Assembly: GCA_032127875.1 (NCBI GenBank) | Contig: JAQBHI010000049.1 | Location: forward strand, 1 to 64,000 | Length of the DNA: 64,000 bases | Reading direction: 5' to 3' | Source of the DNA: CADEEV01 sp032127875 | GTDB taxonomy: Bacteria > Acidobacteriota > Vicinamibacteria > Fen-336 | Part shown: positions 22,924-31,523 of the stretch, piece by piece | How the letters are laid out: each line of letters starts with the position of its first letter | How positions within the stretch are numbered: position 1 is the stretch's first letter | Made by a program: the position numbers and the translations under genes | The notes under the pieces: generated by a model | Told to the model about the DNA's origin: nothing | Databases searched by the model: none | Seen by the model: the letters and a program-made list of their open reading frames with translations, nothing else

Positions 22924-24468
22924 ATGAGCCCCGAGACCCCGAAGCGCCTGGGCCGCTACGAGCTCCACGAGGAGATCGGGCGGGGGATGATGGGCGTCGT
23001 GTATCGCGCCACCGACCCCGAGTTACATCGGACGCTGGCGCTCAAGACCGTGCAGCTGGCCTGGGCGATCACAGACGAAGACCGCGAGTTGTTCGAGAGA
23101 CGTTTCCTGACCGAGGCGCGCGTGGCGGCCGGCCTCTCGCATCCGGGCATCGTGGTCGTCCACGACGTCGGCCGCGATCCCGTGAGCGGAACCGTCTACA
23201 TCGCTCTCGAGTTTCTCGAAGGCAGAACGCTCGGCGAGCTCAGCGCGAGCGGGACACCGCTCCAGTGGCGCGAGGCGCTCCGCATCGGCGCGCGCGTGGC
23301 CGAGGCCCTGCAGCACGCGCACGACAGGGGCGTGGTGCACCGCGACGTGAAGCCCGCGAACGTGATGGTGCTGAGGTCGGGCGAGCCGAAGATCATGGAC
23401 TTCGGTATCGCCAAGGTGCCGGCCTCCCAGGTCACCGCAGCCGGCGAGTTCTTCGGCACGCCATCCTACATGTCTCCGGAGCAGGCCGCTGCCGACACGG
23501 TCGACGGTCGCAGCGATCTGTTCTCGCTGGGCGCCGTCATCTACCTGCTCCTCACGGGCCGACGCGCCTTCGACGCGCAGGGCGTCGCCGCCATCCTCGC
23601 GCGGGTGGCGAGCCAGGATCCGCCACCGCCCTCGCAGCTGGCGCCGGATCTGCCGCCCGACGTGGACTACGTCGTGCGACGCGCGCTCGCAAAGGATCCG
23701 GCCCACCGCTATGCCGACTGCCGCAGCCTCGCGGAGGATCTGAACGACATTCTCGAGGGCCGGGCGGCCCGGCATCGCGCAGCCTGGAGCGAGCCGCCGC
23801 GGGCCGAAGGAACGCTGGCTTCGAAGATAGAGGCAGGGACCGCGGACCCCCGGACCGCGTTGCGCCCCACGCTGCCCAGAGCGGCGGCGACGCTGCGCTC
23901 GGACCCGAAAAAGCGACTGTGGGCGATCAGTCTGGTCGGGCTGAGCCTGCTAGCCATCACCTATCTCTCTGCAAGAAAAAACCTTGTGGCAAAAACGGCG
24001 GCGAATCAGCCGAGCCCGAGCCGGCTTGGGGAAGCGGAACCATCGCCGACCCGGACCTCGGCGACGGCGCGGCCCTCGACCGAAGAATCGACGTTCGGCT
24101 CGCTGTGGCCGCCCAAGATCAGGTTCCTGCCGGCGCCGGCGCATCTGCAGTTCGAACTGGAGCACGGACTAAGGCGCGGCACGCTCAAGGTCTTCGTCGA
24201 CGACACGCTAACCCTCGAACGCAACCTGGGCGCGCCGATCCGAAAGAGGATCCTCTTCTACAAGGTCCGCAAGCAGGTGCTCCGGGAGACGCTCGACCTC
24301 AAGCCGGGAGAGCACCTGGTGCGGGTCCAGGTTGCCGATGGCGGGGACGTCTGGAGCGAGCGGATCTTCGGGCTCTTCGAGGGGGACAAGACCCGTCGCC
24401 TGGTCGCGAAGTTCGGCGGCATCATCGGCAAGGAACTCGATCTGGCTTGGGGCACCCCGCCGCCGTGA
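22924..24468 (+). CDS. Transmembrane Ser/Thr protein kinase
   Basis: 514 residues. Kinase domain about 11-275: glycine loop IGRGMMG, Lys41, HRDVKPAN (HRD 139-141), DFG (159-161), SPEQ. A Pro/Ala-rich juxtamembrane region, one membrane helix (about 340-357), a Ser/Thr/Pro linker and a C-terminal beta-sandwich-like domain (about 400-505; LQFELEHGLRRGTLKVFVDD, LDLKPGEHLVRVQVADGG) complete it. The outer domain resembles a carbohydrate- or PEGA-like fold but no family is certain. The stop overlaps the GTG start of the osmoprotectant ABC ATPase (GTGA), so kinase and transporter are one operon. A TATACT hexamer lies at 22875-22880, 43 nt upstream of the start. Confidence 0.9.
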   Translation: MSPETPKRLGRYELHEEIGRGMMGVVYRATDPELHRTLALKTVQLAWAITDEDRELFERRFLTEARVAAGLSHPGIVVVHDVGRDPVSGTVYIALEFLEGRTLGELSASGTPLQWREALRIGARVAEALQHAHDRGVVHRDVKPANVMVLRSGEPKIMDFGIAKVPASQVTAAGEFFGTPSYMSPEQAAADTVDGRSDLFSLGAVIYLLLTGRRAFDAQGVAAILARVASQDPPPPSQLAPDLPPDVDYVVRRALAKDPAHRYADCRSLAEDLNDILEGRAARHRAAWSEPPRAEGTLASKIEAGTADPRTALRPTLPRAAATLRSDPKKRLWAISLVGLSLLAITYLSARKNLVAKTAANQPSPSRLGEAEPSPTRTSATARPSTEESTFGSLWPPKIRFLPAPAHLQFELEHGLRRGTLKVFVDDTLTLERNLGAPIRKRILFYKVRKQVLRETLDLKPGEHLVRVQVADGGDVWSERIFGLFEGDKTRRLVAKFGGIIGKELDLAWGTPPP

Positions 24469-25205
24469 GCGTCGTATCGCTGCGTGCGCTTCACAAGCGC
24501 TATGGCGATAGCGTCGTCCTCGATGGCTTCGACCTCGAGGTCGGACGAGGACAGGTCGTGGCCCTGCTAGGCTTGAGCGGCGCAGGCAAGACGACCGCAC
24601 TCAAGACCATCAACCGCCTGGTCGAGCCCGACTCCGGCGCTGTCGAAGTGCTCGGCCGCGAAGCCCGACGCTGGGAGCCGGTGGAGTTGCGCCGTCGCGT
24701 AGGCTGGGTGATCCAGGAGGCCGGGCTGCTTCCGCACATGAGCGCCCTGGACAACGCCGGCCTGGTCCTGCGCCTGCTCGGCTGGCCTGCCGCGCGGCGC
24801 CGCGCACGGGCGCGGGACGTGCTCACGCTGGTCGGTCTCAGCCCCGATCGCCAGGGGGCGCTGCTGCCGCGTCAACTCTCCTCTGGAGAGCGCCAGCGAG
24901 TCGGCCTAGCCCGAGCCCTCGCCTGCGAACCTCCGCTGTTGCTGATGGACGAGCCCTTCGGCGCCCTCGATCCGCTCACGCGCCGGCGGCTACAGGACGA
25001 GTTTCGTGCCCTCCAGCGCCGCCTGGGTACCAGCGTCGTGCTCGTCACCCACGACCTGCCTGAGGCGCTCCGACTCGGCGACCAGGTCGTCGTCATGAAC
25101 CGGGGCAAGGTGGCCCAACTCGGGGCGCCCGATGTGATTCGCGGCGCGCCGAGCCCCGGCTTCGTGGCGGATCTGGTCGCGGCCGCGCTGGGGAGCGGCT
25201 GCTGA
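24465..25205 (+). CDS. Osmoprotectant (OpuC/OsmV-type) ABC transporter ATP-binding protein
   Basis: 246 residues from GTG 24465, overlapping the kinase stop by 4 nt. Walker A LGLSGAGKTTALKTINRL, signature LSSGERQRVGLARALA, Walker B LLLMDEPFGALDPLTRR, switch His in VTHDLPEA. KTINRLVEPDSG and the FGALDP block are characteristic of the glycine betaine/choline/carnitine importers (OpuCA, OsmV). It lacks the C-terminal CBS pair found in OpuA/OpuC ATPases that sense ionic strength, so regulation must come from elsewhere; the coupled kinase is one candidate. Confidence 0.87.
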   Translation: MSVVSLRALHKRYGDSVVLDGFDLEVGRGQVVALLGLSGAGKTTALKTINRLVEPDSGAVEVLGREARRWEPVELRRRVGWVIQEAGLLPHMSALDNAGLVLRLLGWPAARRRARARDVLTLVGLSPDRQGALLPRQLSSGERQRVGLARALACEPPLLLMDEPFGALDPLTRRRLQDEFRALQRRLGTSVVLVTHDLPEALRLGDQVVVMNRGKVAQLGAPDVIRGAPSPGFVADLVAAALGSGC

Positions 25206-25222
25206 GCTTCGCTGCCTTCCTC

Positions 25223-26704
25223 GTGGAGCGGCGAGCCGAACTGCTCGCCTTGCTCGGTCAACATGTCGTGCTGGTGCTGACCGCGACGGGAATCGCAGCC
25301 CTGATCGGCCTGCCGCTGGGCCTCGTGCTCACGCGACACGAACGTCTGGCCCGTTATGCCCTCGGCGTGACGAGCCTGCTTCAGACCATCCCCAGCCTCG
25401 CGCTTTTCGGCTTCCTGATCCCTCTGCCCCTGGTCGGTGGAATCGGGCCACGAACGGCGATCGTGGCGCTCGTGCTCTACGCCCTGCTGCCGATCGTGCG
25501 AAACACCTACACCGGCATCCGGCAGGTGGATCCCGTGCTGGTCGAGGCCGTCACCGGCCTCGGCATGAGCTCCTGGCAGCGCCTGAGCCTGCTCGAGATC
25601 CCCCTGGCGCTGCCCGTGATACTGGCGGGGCTGCGCCTCGCCACGGTCGTCAGCGTGGGCACCGCAACCATCGCGGCCGCGATCGGCGGCGGCGGGCTCG
25701 GCACGTACGTGTTCCGCGGCATCGCCACCGTCGACACGCGGCTGCTCCTGGCGGGCGCCATTCCGACGGCGCTGCTGGCCCTGTTCGCGGACGCCCTGCT
25801 CGGCGCGGTGGAACGCTCGCGTCGCCCCGGGCGCGCCATGCTGTTGCTCGTGGCCGCGATGTTGGTGGGCCTGGCGCTCCTGCGGGGCGCGGGGAGCGGC
25901 GGCAGCGGGAGCATCGTGATCGGGTCGAAGAACTTCACCGAACAGGTGCTGCTCGGTGAGATTCTCGCGGCTCGCCTCGAGCAACGTGGCTTCCAGGTCG
26001 ATCGGCGCCTGAACCTGGGCGGCACGACACTGTGTCACGAGGCGATCCGTACCGGCGCGATCGACGCCTACGTCGAGTATTCGGGCACGGCACTCACCGA
26101 CGTGCTCAAGCAGCCGGCGACCGCGGACCCGGCCAGGGCGCTCGGAATCGTCCGCGCCCGCTACGGGGACCTGGGCTTGCTGGTGGGCTCGCCGCTGGGC
26201 TTCAACAACACGTTCGCCCTCGTGGTTCGCCCCGAGGACGCTGCGGCAGGCCTGGGTCGCATCTCCGACCTGGCGAGCCGGGCGGGTTCGCTGCGCGTGG
26301 CGCTGTTCGGTGAGTTCCTGGAGCGCGCGGATGGCCTGCCAGGGCTCCAGCGGGCTTATGGCTTCAGGCTCGGAGTGCGTCCCGTCGAAATGGACCTGGG
26401 CCTGCTCTACACGGCGCTCGAGAAGCGCCAGGTGGACCTGGTCGTGGGCAGCGCCACGGACGGGCTGATCGCGGCCCGTGGCTTCGTCGTGCTCGAAGAC
26501 GACCGGGCCTACTTCCCGCCCTACGACGCGGTCTGCATCATGAACGCCCGGAGCGTCGCCCGCCACCCCGGCCTGGAGGCGGCGGTGGCGTCACTGGCGG
26601 GGCGCATCGACGCCGCGACCATGCGGCAACTCAACTACGCGGTCGATGGAGAGCACCGGGCGGCTGCCGCGGTGGCACGCGAGTTTGTGGGCGGCCTCCG
26701 ATAG
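25223..26704 (+). CDS. Osmoprotectant ABC transporter permease fused to its substrate-binding protein
   Basis: 493 residues. The first 210 form an OpuCB/OsmW-type permease with six helices (LLQTIPSLALFGFLIPLP, IRQVDPVLVEAVTGLGMSSW for the ATPase contact, AAIGGGGLGTYVFRG). Residues about 220-493 are an OpuAC-type solute-binding domain (IVIGSKNFTEQVLLGEI, YVEYSGTAL, DLVVGSATDGLI). Such fusions are known in the family. GTG 25223 is the first standard start, but the frame opens at CTG 25202 overlapping the ATPase stop, and the added residues (SFAAFLVERRAELLALLG) match the usual N-terminus, so translation may begin there. Likely ligands are betaine, choline or carnitine. Confidence 0.88.
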   Translation: MERRAELLALLGQHVVLVLTATGIAALIGLPLGLVLTRHERLARYALGVTSLLQTIPSLALFGFLIPLPLVGGIGPRTAIVALVLYALLPIVRNTYTGIRQVDPVLVEAVTGLGMSSWQRLSLLEIPLALPVILAGLRLATVVSVGTATIAAAIGGGGLGTYVFRGIATVDTRLLLAGAIPTALLALFADALLGAVERSRRPGRAMLLLVAAMLVGLALLRGAGSGGSGSIVIGSKNFTEQVLLGEILAARLEQRGFQVDRRLNLGGTTLCHEAIRTGAIDAYVEYSGTALTDVLKQPATADPARALGIVRARYGDLGLLVGSPLGFNNTFALVVRPEDAAAGLGRISDLASRAGSLRVALFGEFLERADGLPGLQRAYGFRLGVRPVEMDLGLLYTALEKRQVDLVVGSATDGLIAARGFVVLEDDRAYFPPYDAVCIMNARSVARHPGLEAAVASLAGRIDAATMRQLNYAVDGEHRAAAAVAREFVGGLR

Positions 26705-26706
26705 CC

Positions 26707-28134
26707 TCAGCCCTTTGGCGCCCCGAGCTCGACGCGCGACAACTCGTCGTAGAGGTAAACCGCCGACTTCATGCACTTCAGCCAGTCGCCAAGATGGAGG
26801 CTCTCGTTCTCCGAATGCGCGTTGCACTTCGGGTCTTCGACACCCATCAGCAGGCACGGCGCCCCACCCAGCAGCGTGGCGAAGGGCCCCACGAAGCCGA
26901 TCGACCCGCCGGCGCCGATCATCGCGGTTTCCTTGCCAAAGCCTGCCTTGAGCGCGCGCCGAGCGGCTTCGAAGGCCGGGCCCTCGGGATCGGTCGTCCA
27001 CCAGGGCGTGACGGCTTTGCGGCTCGTAGTCACCCTCACCTTGGCGCCGTTGGGCACTTTGCGGGTCAGCCGCTTCTTGAGCAGGGCCGCTGCCTTGTTA
27101 CCGTCGATGTTGGGCACCGTGCGTAGCGACAAGCGCGCCCGCGCCGCGTCGATGATCTGGTTCGACGAGCCCTGGAACGCTCGCGCCTCGAGAGCGATGA
27201 TCGTGAGCGACGGCCGCGTCCAGAGCTTCTCGTAGACCGAGTAGCCCTTCTCGCCGGCCAGCGTCATGCCCTTCATCATGGAGGCTTCCTTCTTGAACTT
27301 CGCCTCGACGAACGGCAGCGCGCGGATCCGGCCGAGCTGCTTTTTCGAGGGCTTCGCCACCATCTTGTAGAGACCCGGGATGTCGAGCGAGCCGTCGTCC
27401 TTGGTGAGACCCGCGATCATCTTGCACAGGATCTGGACGGGGTCCGGGACGGGGCCGCCCCACATCCCGCTGTGGATCGGATGCTCGAGACCCTGGACCT
27501 CGACGTCCACCTGGCAGATGCCGCGAAGCTGATAGGTCAGCGCCGGGACACCGGTGTCGAAGTTGGCCGTGTCCGAGAGCACGATGAAGTCGGCGGCCAT
27601 CATGCCACGGTACTTTTGAAGGAAGCTGTCGAGGTTCCCCGAGCCGATTTCCTCCTCGCCCTCGATGACGAACTTCACGTTGCAAGGCAAGCTGCCCGAG
27701 GACTTGAGATAGCACGCGACCGCAGCGACGTGGGCCATCACGCCAGCCTTGTCGTCGGCCGTGCCGCGGCCGTAAAGGCGTCCACCGCGCTCGCTGGGCT
27801 CGAATGGCGGTGTGATCCATTTCTCGGGACGGCCTGGCGGCTGCACGTCGTGGTGGCCATAGAGCAGGATCGTCGGGGCGCCGGGCTTGTGGAGCCAGTC
27901 GCCGTAGACGTAAGGATGCACACCCGGGATCGCGAGCACCTGCACGTTCTCGACGCCCGCCTGCCGGAGCGCCTCGGCCGTGGCTTCGGCCGAGCGCTGC
28001 AATGCCTCGGGCGGATAGCCGTCAGCAGAGACGCCAGGGATGCGCGAGAGCTCGGTGAGCGTCGCCTTGAAGCGCCCGTAGTTCGCGCTCAAGTGGTCGA
28101 GAGCGGCCTTCACGTTCCCGTTCGCCTGGCTCAT
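26707..28134 (-). CDS. M20 family zinc dipeptidase
   Basis: 475 residues. The two-zinc site of M20 peptidases is complete: His in LYGHHDVQPPG, bridging Asp in YGRGTADDKAG, catalytic Glu pair in IEGEEEIGSGN, Asp in VLSDTANFD and C-terminal His in CNAHSENESLHLG. The insert dimerisation domain starts after HSGMWGGPVPDP. Length and motifs match the cytosolic dipeptidases of the CNDP/PepV-like branch, which cleave dipeptides with various side chains. AGGAGGAG precedes the ATG. It faces the transporter gene with a 2-nt gap between stops and is divergent from the aldehyde dehydrogenase gene. Confidence 0.9.
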   Translation of the reverse strand: MSQANGNVKAALDHLSANYGRFKATLTELSRIPGVSADGYPPEALQRSAEATAEALRQAGVENVQVLAIPGVHPYVYGDWLHKPGAPTILLYGHHDVQPPGRPEKWITPPFEPSERGGRLYGRGTADDKAGVMAHVAAVACYLKSSGSLPCNVKFVIEGEEEIGSGNLDSFLQKYRGMMAADFIVLSDTANFDTGVPALTYQLRGICQVDVEVQGLEHPIHSGMWGGPVPDPVQILCKMIAGLTKDDGSLDIPGLYKMVAKPSKKQLGRIRALPFVEAKFKKEASMMKGMTLAGEKGYSVYEKLWTRPSLTIIALEARAFQGSSNQIIDAARARLSLRTVPNIDGNKAAALLKKRLTRKVPNGAKVRVTTSRKAVTPWWTTDPEGPAFEAARRALKAGFGKETAMIGAGGSIGFVGPFATLLGGAPCLLMGVEDPKCNAHSENESLHLGDWLKCMKSAVYLYDELSRVELGAPKG

Positions 28135-28238
28135 GTCTCCTCCTGGTCGGTCCCACCGCGAGACTTCGGGCCCCGCAGTCTAGAACAGGTCGGCCACCCG
28201 AGGGAACCCAAGCTGGCCTAGCTTCCGCGATCGAGGCG

Positions 28239-28256
28239 CCTCCGCTATAGTGGAGG
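28239..28256 (+). promoter_or_regulatory. Palindrome overlapping the -10 of the aldehyde dehydrogenase gene
   Basis: CCTCCGCTATAGTGGAGG is an 18-bp dyad broken only at one base pair, centred on TATAGT (28246-28251), a likely -10. It lies 15 nt before the ATG. This is the position of a repressor operator, but no regulator is known. Confidence 0.4.
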
Positions 28257-28271
28257 AGTCGAGGGGGGCGC

Positions 28272-29699
28272 ATGGCCGAAGCGCGTGGGATGTCGATCGA
28301 CGGCGAGTGGACGGGGGCCGCAAACAGCCTCGACGTGATCGACAAGTACAGCGGCGAGGTGATCGGCAGCGTCCCGGTGGCTTCACTGGAAGACGTGGCG
28401 CGGGCCACCAAGGCTGCCCGCGCGGCATTCGCTATCTGGGGCGAGACCCCGGCTTGGAGGCGCTCGCAGATCCTGCACAAGACCGCCGAAGGCCTGTACG
28501 CGCGCCAAGATGATATCGCCGAGACCATTGCCCGCGAGGCCGGCAAGGCCTGGAAATACGCCGTGGCCGAGGTGCTGCGCTCGGTCGAGACGTTCACGTT
28601 CGCGGCGGAGGAAGCCAAGCAGATCCACGGTGAGACGATCCCGATGGACGCCTCGGCCTTCGGCGAGAAGCGCATCGGCTTCTACCTGCGCACGCCGATG
28701 GGCGTGGTGGCCGCCATCACGCCCTTCAACTTCCCGCTGAACCTGGTGGCCCACAAGGTGGCGCCCGCGCTCGCGGCGGGCAACACCATCGTCCTGAAAC
28801 CTGCCCATGAGACCGCCCTCACGGCCGTCAAGCTCGGCGAGGTACTCGAGGCCGCCGGGCTACCGAAGGGCGTCCTCAACATCGTCCACGGCGAGGGCCG
28901 CATCGTCGGCGAGGCGCTGGTGCGCGACCCGATCCCGGCCAAGCTGTCGTTCACGGGCAGCCCGCCCGTCGGCGCGCACATCATGGCCGTCGCGGGCCTG
29001 AAACGCGTCACGCTCGAGCTGGGCAACAATTCCGGCACGATCATCGAGCCCGATGCCGAACTCGACAAGGCCGTGCCGCGCTGTGTCGTCTCCTCGTTCG
29101 CGAACTCGGGCCAGGTCTGCATCAGCCTGCAGCGCCTCTACGTCCACGAGCAGATCGCTGAGGAGTTCACCGCCCGCTTCGTCGAGGCCACGGCCGCCCT
29201 CAAGGTCGGCAACCCTCTCGACAAGGACTGCGACGTGGGGCCGATGATCACCGAGGTGGCGGCGGCGCGGGCCGAACAGTGGATCAAGGACGCCGTCGCG
29301 GAGGGCGCGCGCGCGCTGATCGGCGGCCGGCGCGAGGGTCGCATGCTCTGGCCCACGGTCCTGGTCGGCACGCGTCCGGAGATGAAGGTGATGTGCGAGG
29401 AAGCCTTTGCGCCGCTCGTCTCGATCGTGACCTATCGCGATTTCGACGAGGCGCTGCGCCTGCTGAACGACTCGCCCTACGGCCTGCAGGCGGGCATCTA
29501 CACCCAGGACATCCGCAAGGCCTTTGCGGCCATACAAAGAGTCGACGTGGGCGGCATGATGGTGAACGACACATCGATCTTCCGCGTCGACCAGATGCCG
29601 TACGGCGGCAACAAGCTGAGCGGGATCGGCCGTGAAGGCGTCAAGTTCGCCATCGAGGAGATGACGAACCTGCGGATGGTCTGCTTCAACCTCGGATAG
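28272..29699 (+). CDS. NAD(P)-dependent aldehyde dehydrogenase
   Basis: 475 residues. ALDH fold with PFNFPLNLVAHKVAPALAAG, NAD-binding loop SFTGSPPVGAHI, general base Glu249 in LELGNNSG and nucleophile Cys283 in SGQVCISLQR; C-terminal PYGGNKLSGIGREG is the oligomer tail. Family alignments usually carry LELGGKN; the GNNSG variant is typical of the lactaldehyde / succinic-semialdehyde-related group that includes non-phosphorylating GAPDH. The specific aldehyde cannot be inferred. The purine-rich GAGGGGGG upstream of the ATG serves as ribosome-binding site. Confidence 0.9.
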   Translation: MAEARGMSIDGEWTGAANSLDVIDKYSGEVIGSVPVASLEDVARATKAARAAFAIWGETPAWRRSQILHKTAEGLYARQDDIAETIAREAGKAWKYAVAEVLRSVETFTFAAEEAKQIHGETIPMDASAFGEKRIGFYLRTPMGVVAAITPFNFPLNLVAHKVAPALAAGNTIVLKPAHETALTAVKLGEVLEAAGLPKGVLNIVHGEGRIVGEALVRDPIPAKLSFTGSPPVGAHIMAVAGLKRVTLELGNNSGTIIEPDAELDKAVPRCVVSSFANSGQVCISLQRLYVHEQIAEEFTARFVEATAALKVGNPLDKDCDVGPMITEVAAARAEQWIKDAVAEGARALIGGRREGRMLWPTVLVGTRPEMKVMCEEAFAPLVSIVTYRDFDEALRLLNDSPYGLQAGIYTQDIRKAFAAIQRVDVGGMMVNDTSIFRVDQMPYGGNKLSGIGREGVKFAIEEMTNLRMVCFNLG

Positions 29700-29710
29700 G
29701 CTCACGCTCG

Positions 29711-31276
29711 TTGGCCTCACCGCGCCTTCGTGGTGCGCTCCGGATCCTCCTTCTCGCCACGGGGCATTTCGCCTGCTCCGGCCGCTGGTCTGGTCCGCCC
29801 GACATTCTGATCGTCAGCGTCGACACGCTCAGGGCCGATCACGTCGGCGCCTACGGTCATGCGGCCGCGCGCACGCCCAACATCGACGCTCTGGCTCGCC
29901 AGGGCACGCTGTTTCGCCAGGCGACCACCCCGTTTCCACGCACGACGCCGGGACTTGCCTCGCTGCTCACGGGCCTGTGGGCGCACCACCACGGCTCGCG
30001 CGAGGTGGGCCGCAGCATGGACGACGTGCCAACCCTCGGTTCGGTGCTCGCGGCGAGCGGCTACGAGGCCCGCGGCATCAGCGCGAACGGCTCGGCGGGG
30101 CGTTCCCAGGGCCTCGACCGGGGCTTTGCGCCGTTCGTCGACGCGGCGGACTTCAAGGGCTGGCGAGCCGAGAACACTACCGCGCGCGCGCTCACGCTGC
30201 TCGCCACGGCGAATCGCGAGAAGCCGCTGCTGTTCTGGGTTCACTACCTCGATCCCCACTATCCCTACGAGCCGCCCAGGGGCTTCAAGGATCAGCCGCC
30301 CGGGGACGAGTGCCACAAGCTGCTGGCGATGCGTCTGCACCATCAGATTTCAGTCGGGCAGCTTCACAACGACTGGCGCTCGGCCGCGACCCGGGCGCTT
30401 CCCGACTGCCGCGGCCTCTACGACGCCGAGGTGGCGTACGTCGATGTCGAAATCGGCAAGCTGGTCGCAGCCTGGCGCAAGGCCCGGGGGCGAGGCACGC
30501 TCGTCGTCTTCACGTCCGATCACGGAGAGCACTTCGGCGAGGACCGCGTCTTCTACGAGCACGGCCCGAGCGTGCACGATGCGGGGTTGCGCGTGCCGCT
30601 GATCATCGGCGGGGTCGGAGCGCGGGGACGCGTCGACCAAGCTGTGGCGCGCCTCGAGGACGTGATGCCCACGCTGCTGTCGCTGGCCCGCGTGCCGCGC
30701 GAAGACTGGCCGGCGATGGACGGCGTCGATCTCTCAGGGCGCCTCGCCGGCTCCGGTGCTGGCGACGGCGGCCCGGCCGCGGCCTTCGCCGAGAGCGGCG
30801 CGGACCTGCTCGTCGAGTCGTACCACCGGCTGCGTTCGGGGCCGAGCTTCAGCGAACACTGCGTGAACGGCGCTCGCTTCTCGCTTTGCGAGGGCGGGGA
30901 GCGCGGCCAAGGCCTCTACGACCACGACCTCGATCCGGCCCGCGAGCACGACGTAAGCGCGCGTCACCCGGAGGAACTCGCAAGGCTGCGCACACTCGCT
31001 GAGCGATGGCCCCTGAACGAAACGCGCCAGCGGACGATCCGGACGGCACGCTTCAAGCTGGTCGAGGTTCCCGCGGAGGCCGGCTACGACACGCGTCTCT
31101 ACGATCTCGCGGCGGACCCCGGCGAGACGCGGAACGTGATCGCGGACCACGAGGCGCTCGCCGCCCGCCTGCACGCAGCCCTCGATGCTTGGGCCGCGCG
31201 AACTCCGGGCCAGGGAGCCGGGACACACACGCCGGAGCAGGTCGAGACGTTACGGGCCCTCGGCTACGTGGAGTGA
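29711..31276 (+). CDS. Sulfatase-family (alkaline phosphatase superfamily) lipoprotein
   Basis: 521 residues from TTG 29711. The N-terminus (ILLLATGHFACSGR) looks like a lipoprotein signal with Phe-Ala-Cys, so the enzyme probably works outside the inner membrane. Metal-site motifs are present: IVSVDTLRADHVGAYGH, HYLDPHYPY, FTSDHGEHFGED. The nucleophile site is atypical: instead of Cys/Ser-x-Pro-x-Arg it reads Thr-Thr-Pro-Gly-Leu-Ala-Ser-Leu-Leu-Thr-Gly, with Thr in place of the residue converted to formylglycine. It may therefore be a phosphotransferase or phosphodiesterase of the superfamily. The end (TLRALGYVE) is the usual signature of these proteins in Acidobacteriota. It is 11 nt from the ALDH stop. 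Confidence 0.82.
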   Translation: MASPRLRGALRILLLATGHFACSGRWSGPPDILIVSVDTLRADHVGAYGHAAARTPNIDALARQGTLFRQATTPFPRTTPGLASLLTGLWAHHHGSREVGRSMDDVPTLGSVLAASGYEARGISANGSAGRSQGLDRGFAPFVDAADFKGWRAENTTARALTLLATANREKPLLFWVHYLDPHYPYEPPRGFKDQPPGDECHKLLAMRLHHQISVGQLHNDWRSAATRALPDCRGLYDAEVAYVDVEIGKLVAAWRKARGRGTLVVFTSDHGEHFGEDRVFYEHGPSVHDAGLRVPLIIGGVGARGRVDQAVARLEDVMPTLLSLARVPREDWPAMDGVDLSGRLAGSGAGDGGPAAAFAESGADLLVESYHRLRSGPSFSEHCVNGARFSLCEGGERGQGLYDHDLDPAREHDVSARHPEELARLRTLAERWPLNETRQRTIRTARFKLVEVPAEAGYDTRLYDLAADPGETRNVIADHEALAARLHAALDAWAARTPGQGAGTHTPEQVETLRALGYVE

Positions 31277-31304
31277 GCCAGCCTCAGCCGACGTAGCCGA
31301 GGGC
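31256..31304. terminator. Perfect 14-bp inverted repeat between two convergent sulfatase ends
   Basis: GCCCTCGGCTACGT (31256-31269) and ACGTAGCCGAGGGC (31291-31304) form a perfect 14-bp stem with a 21-nt loop. The arms are the codons for Ala-Leu-Gly-Tyr-Val at the C-termini of two sulfatase sequences in opposite orientation, so the hairpin arises from coding sequence and would act in both directions. Confidence 0.6.
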
Positions 31305-31523
31305 TCTCAGGTTCTCCTGCTGTTCCGGGCCGAGGACCGCGGCCTGGGCCTCGCCCGCCTCGCCCGAGGTGACCGCCAGGATCCACCGGAACAGACGCAG
31401 CCGATACGCTGCGACTCGAAGCGGATCGCGCGTGACCAGATTCTGCGTCTCGCCGGGATCGGTGGCGCGGTCGTAGAACTCGGCCGATCCGCGCGCGCTG
31501 TCGAACAGCAGTTTGTAGCCAGG
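31284..31523 (-). pseudogene. Sulfatase C-terminal fragment
   Basis: The last 79 codons of a second sulfatase, antisense to the first: PGYKLLFDSARGSAEFYDRA, TDPGETQNLV and the terminal NLRALGYVG. These are the family's last beta-strands (the tyrosine-lysine-leucine-xxx ... YDLxxDPGE pattern). Everything upstream, including the active site, is missing; the sequence joins directly to a different gene fragment at about 31523. Confidence 0.75.

Noticed and set aside
24872..26566. 564-codon minus-strand open frame over the osmoprotectant transporter
   Set aside because: Antisense shadow in high-GC DNA: no motif, start or ribosome-binding site, whereas the plus strand has clear ABC transporter domains.
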